Positions 28,923 through 37,584 of a stretch of 64,000 bases of DNA are shown one piece after another. Origin of the DNA: Terriglobus albidus (lineage in GTDB: Bacteria > Acidobacteriota > Terriglobia > Terriglobales > Acidobacteriaceae); the NCBI RefSeq assembly GCF_008000815.1, contig NZ_CP042806.1, forward strand, positions 310,001 through 374,000, in the 5' to 3' direction. Below the pieces are notes generated by a model. The model was given only the letters and a program-made list of their open reading frames with translations. It did not search any database and had not been told where the DNA came from. A program made the position numbers and the translations under genes. The number at the start of each line of letters is the position of its first letter. Positions within the stretch are counted from its first letter, which is position 1.

Positions 28923-29699
28923 ATGGAGCACACCTCGCAGTTTGCGACCTACCCCAGCCTGCGTGATCGCGTCGTATTGGTCAGCGGCGGAGCCACCGGC
29001 ATCGGCGAGGCTATCGTAGAAGCCTTCGCCCGGCAAGGTGCCCGCGTCGCCTTCCTGGACCTGCAGCAGGAGGCGGGCGAAGCTCTCGCATCGCGGTTGC
29101 AACAGAATGGCCTTCCGGCTCCCGTCTTTGTGCGCTGTGACCTGACCGACACCGCCGAGGCGCAAAAGGCCCTACGCGCTATAGAGGAGCAATGGGGTGC
29201 GCTCGACGTGCTCGTCAACAATGCCGGCAACGACGTTCGCCATGACCTGGAATCGGTTACACCGGAACGCTGGGATCAGTTGATGGCCGTAAACCTGAAG
29301 CACCAGTTTTTCCTGTCACAGGCGGCACTCCCCGGCATGCGGCAAAAGCAACGCGGATCGATCGTCAACATGGGATCGATCTCCTGGGTTATCCCCTCGA
29401 CCGATCTGCCCGTCTACACCACCGCCAAGGCGGCGATCGTGGGCCTGACGAAGACGCTGGCTCACTTGGCCGGCAAGGACAATATCCGTGTGAATTGCGT
29501 GATGCCGGGCGCCATTTTGACGGAGAAACAACAACGCCTGTGGCTGACCCCCGAGTACACCGCCACGGTGCTAGGCGCGCAGGCCATCAAACGCATGATT
29601 CTGCCTGAAGAAGTAGCGCGCCTGGTGCTCTTTCTCGCTTCGGATGACAGTGCAGCCATCACGAACCAGTGCCATGTGATTGATGGCGGCTGGATCTAG
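28923..29699 (+). CDS. Short-chain dehydrogenase/reductase
   Basis: 258 residues. The Rossmann motif is VSGGATGIGEAIVEAFA (near residue 20), NNAG is present (LVNNAGNDV), and the catalytic Tyr/Lys pair is in YTTAKAAIVG, with the active-site Ser in MGSISWV. GGAGAAGG precedes the ATG. Acidic FLDLQ after beta-2 suggests NAD(H). Substrate unknown. It lies between tldE and tldD but on the opposite strand, so it does not share their transcript. Confidence 0.9.
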   Translation: MEHTSQFATYPSLRDRVVLVSGGATGIGEAIVEAFARQGARVAFLDLQQEAGEALASRLQQNGLPAPVFVRCDLTDTAEAQKALRAIEEQWGALDVLVNNAGNDVRHDLESVTPERWDQLMAVNLKHQFFLSQAALPGMRQKQRGSIVNMGSISWVIPSTDLPVYTTAKAAIVGLTKTLAHLAGKDNIRVNCVMPGAILTEKQQRLWLTPEYTATVLGAQAIKRMILPEEVARLVLFLASDDSAAITNQCHVIDGGWI

Positions 29700-29706
29700 G
29701 GAAGCA

Positions 29707-29855
29707 GTTGAATGGTGGAATCGTTGAATTGTTGAATGGTTCTAAGCGCCCGATCCACTTTGGTTTGTCATCCTGAGTGTAGGCGTAGCCGAAGCGAAGG
29801 ACCCGCTTTGTCGCTGCCACGGGTGCTTCATTCGTATAGTTTTGAAAATCAAAAC
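29707..29855. repeat. Intergenic repeats between SDR and tldD
   Basis: One arm of the GTTGAAT repeat family (29707-29741), then the left half of a TTTGTCAT repeat (29764-29820, with CATCCTGAG and GAAGCGAAGGA). GTTTTGA/TCAAAAC (29839-29855) forms a small hairpin just after the tldD stop and may act as its terminator. Confidence 0.6.
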
Positions 29856-29858
29856 CCC

Positions 29859-31301
29859 TTAATTCGTTCCGCCCACCGTCATCTTGTCGAGCTTCACTGT
29901 CGGCATACCCACGCCCACCGGAACACTCTGCCCACTCTTACCGCAGGTCCCGATCCCCTCATCCAGCGCCAGATCGTTGCCCACCATCGACACATACTTC
30001 AACGCCTCAGGCCCATTGCCGATCAGCGTTGCACCCTTCACCGGAGCCGTCACCTTGCCGTCTTCGATCAGGTAAGCCTCGCTCGCCGAGAAGACAAACT
30101 TGCCGTTGGTGATATCCACCTGCCCGCCGCCGAAGTTCACGGCATACAGACCGCGCTTGACGCTCTTGATGATGTCCTCGGGCATGTCCTCACCGTTGAG
30201 CATGTAGGTGTTGGTCATGCGCGGCATGGTGATGTGCTGATAGCTCTCACGGCGTCCGCTGCCGGTGGAAGGAATGCCCATCAAGCGCGCCGACAGCTTG
30301 TCCGAGAGATAGCCCCTCAGGATGCCATTCTCGATCAGCACATTCTCGCGCGTCGGCGTGCCCTCGTCATCGACATTCAGCGATCCCCGCCGGTTGGGGA
30401 TGATGCCGTTGTCGACCACCGTCACCTTCGAGCTGGCAACCTGCTGCCCGATAAGACCCGCGAACGCCGAGGTCTTCTTGCGATTGAAATCAGCCTCAAG
30501 GCCATGCCCCACAGCCTCATGCAGCAACACACCGGGCCAGCCGGGGCCAAGTACCACCGGCATCTCGCCTGCGGGAGCGGCGATGGCTCCAAGCTGCAGG
30601 ATGGCGGTACGTGCCGCCTCGCGGGCGAAGTGTTCGGGCGTCTTCACCGTCTCGAAGTACTCGATCGTAATGCGTCCGCCGCCTCCGCTGCTGCCGCGTG
30701 CCGTGTTGGTTCCGTCCTTCGCAATAACAAAAACATTGAACCGCGCCAGCGGCTGCGTGTCGCTGGCAAAGGTGCCATCGCTGGCAGCAACAAGGATGCG
30801 CCGCAGCTCATCGTTATAGCCAGCACGCACCTGCGTAATCCGCGAGTCATAGGCGCGAGCAGCACGGTCAGCCCGAAGAATCAGCTCCAGCTTGCCGGCA
30901 ATCTCAGCATCGGTGCTGGCGCCTGCTACCGGGTAGAGCTCCGGCGTCGTCGGCGAGGTGAATCCCTGCACCTGCTGCTTCGCCGGTCCGCTGGCAATCA
31001 ACGCTGCGGTACGCGCAGCACGCAACAGACGCTCCGGTGAGAGATCGTCGGTGTATGCAAATCCGGTCCTCTCCCCGCTCAACACCCGGATCCCACAACC
31101 GACGCTGATGCCCTGGCTCGCCGACTTCACCAGCGACTCATCGACACCGATCGAAGTCGACGTCACCGACTCAAAATACAAATCGGCATAATCGCCGCCG
31201 GCCGAAAGCGCCTCACCCAGGCAGCGCTCCATCAGCCGCTCCGAGACGCCGAGAGTATCGATGAAGTAGCGCTTGTGGTCGGCTGCAGTAGGAATCGTCA
31301 T
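29859..31301 (-). CDS. tldD: TldD-family zinc metalloprotease
   Basis: 480 residues. The zinc motif HExxxH is clear in LLHEAVGHGLEADFNRKKTS (about residue 260). Other family marks are GVGCGIRVLSGERTGFAYTDDL-like sequence near residue 70 and the C-terminal GTCGKSGQSVPVGVGMPTVK. This is the catalytic partner of TldE; the pair digests unstructured peptides and trims certain RiPP precursors. Start at MTIPTAADHK; an ATG two codons earlier is also possible. Confidence 0.95.
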   Translation of the reverse strand: MTIPTAADHKRYFIDTLGVSERLMERCLGEALSAGGDYADLYFESVTSTSIGVDESLVKSASQGISVGCGIRVLSGERTGFAYTDDLSPERLLRAARTAALIASGPAKQQVQGFTSPTTPELYPVAGASTDAEIAGKLELILRADRAARAYDSRITQVRAGYNDELRRILVAASDGTFASDTQPLARFNVFVIAKDGTNTARGSSGGGGRITIEYFETVKTPEHFAREAARTAILQLGAIAAPAGEMPVVLGPGWPGVLLHEAVGHGLEADFNRKKTSAFAGLIGQQVASSKVTVVDNGIIPNRRGSLNVDDEGTPTRENVLIENGILRGYLSDKLSARLMGIPSTGSGRRESYQHITMPRMTNTYMLNGEDMPEDIIKSVKRGLYAVNFGGGQVDITNGKFVFSASEAYLIEDGKVTAPVKGATLIGNGPEALKYVSMVGNDLALDEGIGTCGKSGQSVPVGVGMPTVKLDKMTVGGTN

Positions 31302-31437
31302 AAACAAAATTTTACGCTGGCAAGGTCTAGGCCGTTTTACTTATGATGTCTTGCTATTGGCCCCTTTTAGGGGAGAAGGCCGCTACAGATAAACCTCTTG
31401 TGTTTGCGGCCGAAATGTTAGCGCATAAACTACACAT

Positions 31438-32667
31438 ATGCAGTCGTCTCGAAGACTCTTCCCCGCAAAACCGCAGCTAGACGTCTTAGAAGGCGATCCC
31501 CACAAAAGCGTTGGAACTCAGGGAGGCTTGTTTTACGAGTTTTTCGCTGGTGGAGGAATGGCGCGAGCCGGTTTAGGCGCGGGCTGGAAATGCTTATTTG
31601 CAAACGACTTTGATGATCGAAAAGCATCTTCCTACTGTGACAATTGGGGTGACGAAGATTTTCATTTTGGAGACGTCGGCCGTTTAGCGACGAGCGATCT
31701 TCCAGGAAAAGCCGATTTGGCATGGGCATCGTTCCCTTGCCAGGATCTTTCCTTAGCAGGAACCGGAGCAGGTCTAAAGGGATCCCGGTCCGGAACTTTT
31801 TGGTCGTTCTGGAAACTGGTCCAAGAATTAGCGCGCGAAGGACGCAAGCCGAGCGTCGTTGTGCTAGAGAACGTATCCGGCGCTCTGAGTTCGCACGGAG
31901 GGCAAGACTTCAGAGCCCTTATCGGAGCTCTTGCAAAAGAAGACTATCGCTATGGCGCTCTAGTGATTGATGCTGTTCACTTTGTTCCTCAATCGCGACC
32001 ACGTCTATTTATTGTTGCGATCGACGCAACCATCGAAATACCTCCGGCTTTGATATGCAAAGCACCCGATCCTGCCTGGACACCAGGTGCTCTCCTCAAG
32101 GCTTGCGATGTCCTGAGTGATGAAGAACGTCAGCGGTGGGTTTGGTGGAATTTGCCGAAGCCAAGTCCTCGCGAGAAGGTATTCTCCGATCTAATTGAGG
32201 AAGAGCCGACGGGTGTCGCTTGGCATACAAGCCCAGAAACCAAACGCTTGATCGAAATGATGAGCCCCATCAATCGCAAAAAGTTACGAGATGCGAAAAA
32301 AGAAGGTAGGCGGGTAGTTGGGGCAATTTACAAACGAACGAGGATCGATACCGAAGGGCAGCGGAAACAGCGCGCAGAAGTTAGATTCGATGACATCGCA
32401 GGTTGTTTACGAACCCCGGTCGGCGGCTCAAGCCGGCAATTGATCATGGTGGTGGATGGCGAAAACGTACGTTCTCGCCTACTCTCTCCTAGAGAAGCTG
32501 CGCGATTAATGGGTTTGGAAGAGAGCTACATCTTGCCCAGCAAATATAACGAGGCATACCACTTGGCTGGAGATGGTTTGGTTGTTCCTGTTGTTCGACA
32601 TCTCGCCAGCAATGTCCTTGAACCATTGCTAGCAGCTGTTCGCAAACAAGGATGGCAAGTCGCATGA
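31438..32667 (+). CDS. DNA cytosine-5 methyltransferase (type II RM)
   Basis: 409 residues. Motif I FYEFFAGGGMARAGLGAGW (residues ~32-50), motif IV with the catalytic Cys FPCQDLS (99-105), motif VI VLENVSG (142-148), motif VIII PQSRPRLF (184-191), a variable target-recognition region, and motif IX/X sequence RLLSPREAARLMGLEESY. It is first in a three-gene cassette; the next gene starts at ATGA overlapping its stop. The cassette is visibly more AT-rich than its surroundings, which suggests horizontal acquisition. Recognition sequence not predictable. Confidence 0.95.
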   Translation: MQSSRRLFPAKPQLDVLEGDPHKSVGTQGGLFYEFFAGGGMARAGLGAGWKCLFANDFDDRKASSYCDNWGDEDFHFGDVGRLATSDLPGKADLAWASFPCQDLSLAGTGAGLKGSRSGTFWSFWKLVQELAREGRKPSVVVLENVSGALSSHGGQDFRALIGALAKEDYRYGALVIDAVHFVPQSRPRLFIVAIDATIEIPPALICKAPDPAWTPGALLKACDVLSDEERQRWVWWNLPKPSPREKVFSDLIEEEPTGVAWHTSPETKRLIEMMSPINRKKLRDAKKEGRRVVGAIYKRTRIDTEGQRKQRAEVRFDDIAGCLRTPVGGSSRQLIMVVDGENVRSRLLSPREAARLMGLEESYILPSKYNEAYHLAGDGLVVPVVRHLASNVLEPLLAAVRKQGWQVA

Positions 32668-33611
32668 GCCCTGTAGAACTTATTTCATTGCTCTCCGAGT
32701 TCGCGACTGACAATAAGTTCAAGGGAAGCAAGGGCGCTTTAAGCGTAGCCCTCGTGATTACCGATCAAGCTCGCAAAAAAGGTCTTCCGCTTGACCCGGA
32801 CAATCTGATTACCGGCGACGGATCTGGAGGCCAAGTCGCCGGGCTAGGCAGGGGGGCTGTGCAAGCTATCCTTGCTCGACATTCGATTGGCGCGGTACTC
32901 GCGAGAGAAGGAGGCAGGACGAGCCGCGGAAGTATTTCCAACATGCGGAGCTACGTGGCTTTTTTGAATGAACTCCATCGGGTCGGGATAGCTGACCTCG
33001 ATAGGATCGAGACATTTTGGGTTGAGCGCGTACGTGACTTCTTTGCGGCAAAACCTTTCCAAATCAGTTTGGACACTTCGCGGAGTATTCGTAATGTTGT
33101 ACGCGGCGTAATCGACCAAGCCGAAAAACGTCAGAGTGAGACAACTGGAACTTATTATGCTGGCGCCGTCATGCAGCACCTAGTTGGAGCGAAGTTGGAT
33201 TGCGCTTTAGGTAAGGGAAAATTTCAACATAATAGCTTTTCAACATCGGATCTTCAGTCTGGTCGTACTGGCGACTTTTTGATCGGCGATGTGAGTATCC
33301 ATGTCACAACTTCCCCTAGTAATGCAGTTATTGAGCGATGCCGCGAAAATCTGGACGATTCCCTGCGTCCAGTCCTTGTTACTTTGGACCGCCGCCTGAC
33401 CGCAGCCGCGAGCAATGCAGAAGATGCTGGTCTCGGTGATCGAATTGATATTTTCGACATTGAACAATTCATCGCATTAAACGTCTTTGAATTGGGGAAG
33501 TTTGGCGCAGAAGGCCGAAAAACAGCTGTGGCCGAAATCGTCTCTCGCTATAACGAAATCATTGATGAATTCGAAACAGATCCAAGCCTCAAAATCGCAT
33601 TCAAAAAATGA
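32664..33611 (+). CDS. DUF4928-type protein, probable restriction endonuclease of the cassette
   Basis: 315 residues, starting MSPVELISLLSEFA at an ATGA overlap with the methylase. The N-terminal two thirds are helical and contain a glycine-rich stretch (GDGSGGQVAGLGRGAVQAIL). The C-terminal third has RTGDFLIGDVSIHVTTSPS, with acidic residues on adjacent strands as in PD-(D/E)xK folds. DUF4928 proteins are found beside C5 methylases and Vsr, so it is most likely the cognate restriction enzyme; this is inferred from context and family. Confidence 0.75.
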   Translation: MSPVELISLLSEFATDNKFKGSKGALSVALVITDQARKKGLPLDPDNLITGDGSGGQVAGLGRGAVQAILARHSIGAVLAREGGRTSRGSISNMRSYVAFLNELHRVGIADLDRIETFWVERVRDFFAAKPFQISLDTSRSIRNVVRGVIDQAEKRQSETTGTYYAGAVMQHLVGAKLDCALGKGKFQHNSFSTSDLQSGRTGDFLIGDVSIHVTTSPSNAVIERCRENLDDSLRPVLVTLDRRLTAAASNAEDAGLGDRIDIFDIEQFIALNVFELGKFGAEGRKTAVAEIVSRYNEIIDEFETDPSLKIAFKK

Positions 33612-34012
33612 GGGAGACGCCTGAGCACCGAAGTCGGACTATGCGGGCAGTAAAAAGTCGGAATACGTCGCCCGAACTTGCTGTACGTCGCCTACTTCAT
33701 TCAATGGGTTACCGCTATCGCCTCCATCGAGCTGACTTACCAGGCAAACCTGACATCGTATTCCCAGGCCGACGTAAGGCCATCTTTGTGCATGGCTGCT
33801 TTTGGCATGGCCATAACTGCCCTAGGGGCGCACGTATACCCAAAGAAAATCGTGCCTATTGGCAAGAAAAAATCGATCGTAATCGATCTAGAGATAAGAA
33901 AGTAAGTACTCAAATCCGATTAGCTAACTGGAAGAGGCTGATCATCTGGGAGTGTGAAATTCGCTCCGATGATCTTTCCGAGAAACTAAGACAGTTTCTT
34001 GATCGAGATTAA
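33608..34012 (+). CDS. vsr: Very short patch repair endonuclease
   Basis: 134 residues. Vsr signature: RSRTMRAVKSRNTSPELAVRRLL at the N-terminus, GKPDIVFPGRRKAIFVHGCFWHGH with the catalytic Asp and metal/zinc-binding residues, and RDKKVSTQIRLANWKRLIIWECE. It nicks T:G mismatches arising from deamination of the 5-methylcytosine made by the neighbouring methylase. Its ATG overlaps the stop of the DUF4928 gene (ATGA). The length matches the family. Confidence 0.95.
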   Translation: MRETPEHRSRTMRAVKSRNTSPELAVRRLLHSMGYRYRLHRADLPGKPDIVFPGRRKAIFVHGCFWHGHNCPRGARIPKENRAYWQEKIDRNRSRDKKVSTQIRLANWKRLIIWECEIRSDDLSEKLRQFLDRD

Positions 34013-34057
34013 CTACGGATACAGCAGTAAAACGCCGCATTCTGTGGAGTGGGCGGT

Positions 34058-34112
34058 AAACAAAAGAGCCCTGCGACCATCTCCTTTTCAGGAGCAGCCG
34101 CAGGGCCTTTCC
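34058..34112. terminator. Bidirectional terminator between vsr and the 308-residue gene
   Basis: GCCCTGCG (34068-34075) pairs with CGCAGGGC (34099-34106), with an inner CTCCT/AGGAG pair. On the minus strand it is followed by TCTTTTGTTT, so it mainly serves the gene ending at 34121. Confidence 0.8.
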
Positions 34113-34120
34113 AAACTTGC

Positions 34121-35047
34121 TTACATGTTCGCCTTGCCGGCGCGCATGTCTTCGTTGAACTGGGGCTTGGTGAAGTTCACCGAGTCCTGCATCTCTTTCT
34201 CGTACTCGGCACGGTGATGCATCAGGCCCTCGGTCGGCGTAGCGTACTCGGCTCCAGCCGTAAGCTGGATGACTCCATCCGACGCCAGGGCAGTCGCGAC
34301 CTTCTTCAGGTCTTCGACCGTGGTATTCAGATACTGCGCATCGCGCGGGTCGAGCACCCATACCGGCTGGCCGCCGCCGAGCACGCCCGAAAGCCAGAAG
34401 ACTTTCTTCGCAATGAAGTCCAGGCGCTGCTGCTCAACGGTGTCGTTGAAGACGAAGGTCTTGCGCCAGCGCGAGTAGTAGCGGGTGGTCACCGGTACGG
34501 GCTGACGGTTGCCGGACTTCACAAACTCCAACTGGCCCTGGTCCATGGTCTTGCGGACGGCGTTGTAGATGAAGCTCTCGGCAAAGGGCTGTTCCATCGC
34601 CGGAACGATCTCGGCGAAGGTCAGCGTCATCGACGCCGAGACCTTGGCGTGCAGCACCGGCTGTGCTCCGTCTTCCAGCCACGCCTCGCCGTGGACGATA
34701 TACGTGTCCGCGCCCGAGGTGGAGGTGTGGAAGGGCCAGGCGAACTTCGAGAAGCTGATCGGCAGGCCGTGCATGGTGACGTAGGTATCCGGCCGCGGAT
34801 TCTTCAGACGCTTGGCGGCCTCGGCAAAGTAGGTCTTCAGCTCGTCCTGAATCTCCGGGCGGCCGAAGTCGAAGTCGGCGCTGAACTCCAGCGTCTCAGA
34901 CTTGCCCTCGGGATTGGCGAGGGTGAACTTCGTGGTGGGCTTGCCGGTGAAATCGGCGCCGGAGGTGGTATTGCTGACCGTAAGACCCGCGACGCGGGCG
35001 GCCTCTTCGACCTGCTGCTGCAGGCTGAGCTGGGTTGCTGCTGCCAT
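34121..35047 (-). CDS. Conserved-looking cytosolic protein of unknown function
   Basis: 308 residues from MAAATQLSLQQQVEEAARV; GGAG is 12 bases upstream. No signal peptide or membrane segment. The N-terminal ~90 residues (LTVSNTTSGADFTGKPTTKFTLANPEGK...FSADFDFGRPEIQDELKTYF) look alpha/beta; the C-terminal part is Trp/Tyr-rich (RYYSRWRKTFVFND; GGGQPVWVLDPRDAQYLN). I do not recognise a family. It has its own terminator and its upstream region holds repeat copy 3. Confidence 0.7.
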   Translation of the reverse strand: MAAATQLSLQQQVEEAARVAGLTVSNTTSGADFTGKPTTKFTLANPEGKSETLEFSADFDFGRPEIQDELKTYFAEAAKRLKNPRPDTYVTMHGLPISFSKFAWPFHTSTSGADTYIVHGEAWLEDGAQPVLHAKVSASMTLTFAEIVPAMEQPFAESFIYNAVRKTMDQGQLEFVKSGNRQPVPVTTRYYSRWRKTFVFNDTVEQQRLDFIAKKVFWLSGVLGGGQPVWVLDPRDAQYLNTTVEDLKKVATALASDGVIQLTAGAEYATPTEGLMHHRAEYEKEMQDSVNFTKPQFNEDMRAGKANM

Positions 35048-35080
35048 GGTTCGTGTTTTCTCCAAGAATCCTTAATATTT

Positions 35081-35198
35081 TAGAGCGTTTTCCCTGTTAC
35101 GGGGCATCCCGGAAGGGGCGTGCAACGGCGTTTTCATTGCGGGAAAACGCCCATAGGCCTCGGAAGCCCTACATTACATCCGCAGGGAAAACGCTCCA
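35081..35198 (+). repeat. ~116-bp TA-flanked palindromic repeat, copy 3
   Basis: Ends TAGAGCGTTTTCCCTGT and GCAGGGAAAACGCTCCA; the right terminal TA is changed to CA. The central GGCGTTTTC/GAAAACGCC hairpin is conserved. It lies between two minus-strand genes, 15 bases from the stop of the downstream-coordinate gene, and does not form a stop codon here. Confidence 0.85.
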
Positions 35199-35212
35199 GG
35201 CCATTTCCAGGT

Positions 35213-36547
35213 CTATTTCAGGTCAATCGCCTTGCCATCGGCTGTTGGGAGCTGCGCTCCAAGCACGCCCGCCAGAGTGGGGGCAATCTGCCGCATGTCG
35301 ATGAGCCCTAAGTCTTTACCCGGTTTCAGGCCCGGTCCCATGATGAAAAACGCGGACCGCAGCGCCGGGTCGCTGGCCAGATATCCGTGTGCTCCCAGGT
35401 TCCCTACTCCGGTTGCCACCTCCGGCTTCAGCTCCGCAATCGCCTGCCATCCCGGCCGCATGGCCACCAGGAAGGCAGCGTCGGGATAGCCGCCCATGGC
35501 CGCCGTCTCGTCGTGGTTGTAGATGTGTCCGATGCCGTTGGCCGGATCGATGGCCAGCTTGCGCAGCAGAGCCAATACCGCCTGCTTCGTCTCCGCATCA
35601 TTAGGCTCGTTGAGCATGATGGCCGCCGTTCCACCCGAGACCCACGGCATCGCCTTCCATGAGGTGACATTGCCCTTCGCATCCACCGCGATGAGCCCGG
35701 CATCGACAAACGCCCTCTTGAGCGAGACGTAGTAATTCACCGGTTCAAAGCCGTGATCGCTCAGGACAGAGAAGACGACATTCTTGTCCTGCGCGTAGGC
35801 GGCGTCGTAGATCTCCTTGAGCAGCTTGTCCTCTTCCTGCACGGCTGCATTCGCCGCCTCCGAGAAGGGACCGTGATCGTGCTGCGCCGTATCCAGACCT
35901 GCCAGATGTACGGCCAGCAGGCCAGGATGGTACTGATTCAGGATGGCGACCGCGAAGGCGACGCGCTTGTGGTCGTTCGCTACATCGACGACCTTACTGG
36001 GGTAGCGGCCAAGGGTCTTTTCGAGATCCTTCAACATGCCCGCGGGCGTCGACGCATTTTCGAGCGTGCTGCCGTCGTCCTGCGGTGAGGGGTTCCAGAA
36101 CTCCGGGATGTTGTAGTCGATGGGCGCGCCCTGTGTCACCGGCCAGTTCACCGCAGCGGTCTTCACGCCGGCATCGTGCGCGGCCTGCCACAGCGTGGGC
36201 ACTTTGATGGTGGAGAAGCTCCACCACCATGCCGACGGATCTTTCCCCAGAGGATCGAACGGACGGTTATTCAGCACGCCATGTTTGGCCGGCCAGACGC
36301 CGGTCACCAGCGTGGTGTGTGAGGGATAGGTGTAGGTGGGCAGTACACCGGTGACACCGTGGGCGTAGACGCCGTTGTGCATCATGCCCAGCAGAAAGGG
36401 CAGCTCCAGCTTGTGTTCTTCGGCGTAGGTGACATAGTCGGGCCGCATGCCATCGACCGAGACCACAACCACCAGAGGCTTTTTCGCCTGCGCCATACAG
36501 GCGACGGCAGCCGCAAACAGAACAACAAGAAAACGGAACTTCCGCAT
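35213..36547 (-). CDS. Exported alkaline phosphatase-superfamily phosphodiesterase (nucleotide pyrophosphatase type)
   Basis: 444 residues. MRKFRFLVVLFAAAVACMAQA is a signal peptide. The metal site and nucleophile are in VVVVSVDGMRPDYV (Asp) and LPTYTYPSHTTLVTGVWP (Thr nucleophile). VHLAGLDTAQHDHGPFS and FSVLSDHGFEPV supply the remaining Asp/His ligands. This is the ENPP-like branch, which hydrolyses phosphodiester or pyrophosphate bonds; substrate unknown. The start is chosen because the upstream open frame has no signal peptide and runs into the murQ promoter. Confidence 0.9.
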   Translation of the reverse strand: MRKFRFLVVLFAAAVACMAQAKKPLVVVVSVDGMRPDYVTYAEEHKLELPFLLGMMHNGVYAHGVTGVLPTYTYPSHTTLVTGVWPAKHGVLNNRPFDPLGKDPSAWWWSFSTIKVPTLWQAAHDAGVKTAAVNWPVTQGAPIDYNIPEFWNPSPQDDGSTLENASTPAGMLKDLEKTLGRYPSKVVDVANDHKRVAFAVAILNQYHPGLLAVHLAGLDTAQHDHGPFSEAANAAVQEEDKLLKEIYDAAYAQDKNVVFSVLSDHGFEPVNYYVSLKRAFVDAGLIAVDAKGNVTSWKAMPWVSGGTAAIMLNEPNDAETKQAVLALLRKLAIDPANGIGHIYNHDETAAMGGYPDAAFLVAMRPGWQAIAELKPEVATGVGNLGAHGYLASDPALRSAFFIMGPGLKPGKDLGLIDMRQIAPTLAGVLGAQLPTADGKAIDLK

Positions 36548-36578
36548 GACACCCCTTTTGCGCCAAACCAGAGCCGAA

Positions 36579-36615
36579 CTGACAACTCCATGGGCGCAAC
36601 TAGATAATTGTCTCG
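36579..36615 (+). promoter_or_regulatory. Sigma-70 promoter giving a leaderless murQ transcript
   Basis: -35 CTGACA (36579-36584), 18-base spacer, -10 GATAAT (36603-36608). The expected start point, about seven bases after the -10, is the first base of the murQ GTG at 36615. No Shine-Dalgarno sequence lies before the GTG. Confidence 0.6.
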
Positions 36616-37520
36616 TGCCGATCGATTCTGTCCAACTCGCCAACATTCCTACCGAGAGCCGCAACCCCCGCACCACCACTATCGACTCCCTGCCGACGGT
36701 GGAGATGCTGCGCCTGATCAATCGCGAAGACGCGGCCGTGATCACCGCCGTGGAAGCCGAGGTGCCGCACATCGCCGCTGTGTTGGACGCTCTGGTGCCC
36801 CGCATCGTGGGCGGCGGACGGCTGTTTTATATCGGCGCCGGCACCTCGGGGCGCCTGGGCGTGCTCGACGCCTCGGAGTGCCCGCCGACCTTCTCCGTTC
36901 CTCCGACGCTGGTGCAGGGTCTGATCGCAGGCGGCGACTCCGCGCTGCGTAAATCGAGCGAGAAGTCGGAGGACTCCCGCGAACAGGGAGCAGCGGACTT
37001 AAGATCCGCAGGCTTTGCCGATGGCGACACGCTGGTCGGTATCGCTGCCAGCGGACGCACTCCCTATGTTCTGGGCGCGATTGCGTGGGCCCGCGAGATC
37101 GGGGCACTGACCGTTGGCCTGTCGTGCGTTCCCGGCTCTCCGCTGTCGCAGGAGGCCGAGATGGAGATCACTCCTCTCACAGGCCCGGAGATCCTGACCG
37201 GCAGTACCCGCATGAAAGCCGGCACCGCGACGAAGCTGGTGCTGAACATGCTGTCGACCGGCCTGATGATTCGCACCGGCCTGACCTACGGCAACCTCAT
37301 GGTGAACGTGCAGCCAACCAACGAAAAGCTGGTCGACCGTGCCGCGCGCATCATCATGGAGATCACCGGCGTGGACCACACGGCGGCAGCCGAATTACTG
37401 GACCAGGCCGGCAGCGTAAAGGTCGCAGTCGTAATGCAAAAGCTGGGCCTCTCCAGCGACGCTGCCGTCGCCAAGCTGCAACAAGCTGGCGGCCGGTTAC
37501 GCGAAGCGTTGGAGAGTTAA
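36615..37520 (+). CDS. murQ: N-acetylmuramic acid 6-phosphate etherase
   Basis: 301 residues from the GTG (VPIDSVQLANIPTESRNP), the usual MurQ length. The enzyme removes the lactyl ether from MurNAc-6-P to give GlcNAc-6-P during peptidoglycan recycling. SIS-domain motifs: LFYIGAGTSGRLGVLDASECPP, GIAASGRTPYVLGAI, and the family mark TGSTRMKAGTATKLVLNMLST. A C-terminal UBA-like helical tail follows. No anmK or PTS gene is adjacent. It is divergent from the phosphodiesterase gene with a 67-bp gap. Confidence 0.95.
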   Translation: MPIDSVQLANIPTESRNPRTTTIDSLPTVEMLRLINREDAAVITAVEAEVPHIAAVLDALVPRIVGGGRLFYIGAGTSGRLGVLDASECPPTFSVPPTLVQGLIAGGDSALRKSSEKSEDSREQGAADLRSAGFADGDTLVGIAASGRTPYVLGAIAWAREIGALTVGLSCVPGSPLSQEAEMEITPLTGPEILTGSTRMKAGTATKLVLNMLSTGLMIRTGLTYGNLMVNVQPTNEKLVDRAARIIMEITGVDHTAAAELLDQAGSVKVAVVMQKLGLSSDAAVAKLQQAGGRLREALES

Positions 37521-37584
37521 GGCATCAACCCACACTGGGTGAATAATCGGATGTGGAGAACCAGGTGATCGGTAACACTATCGT

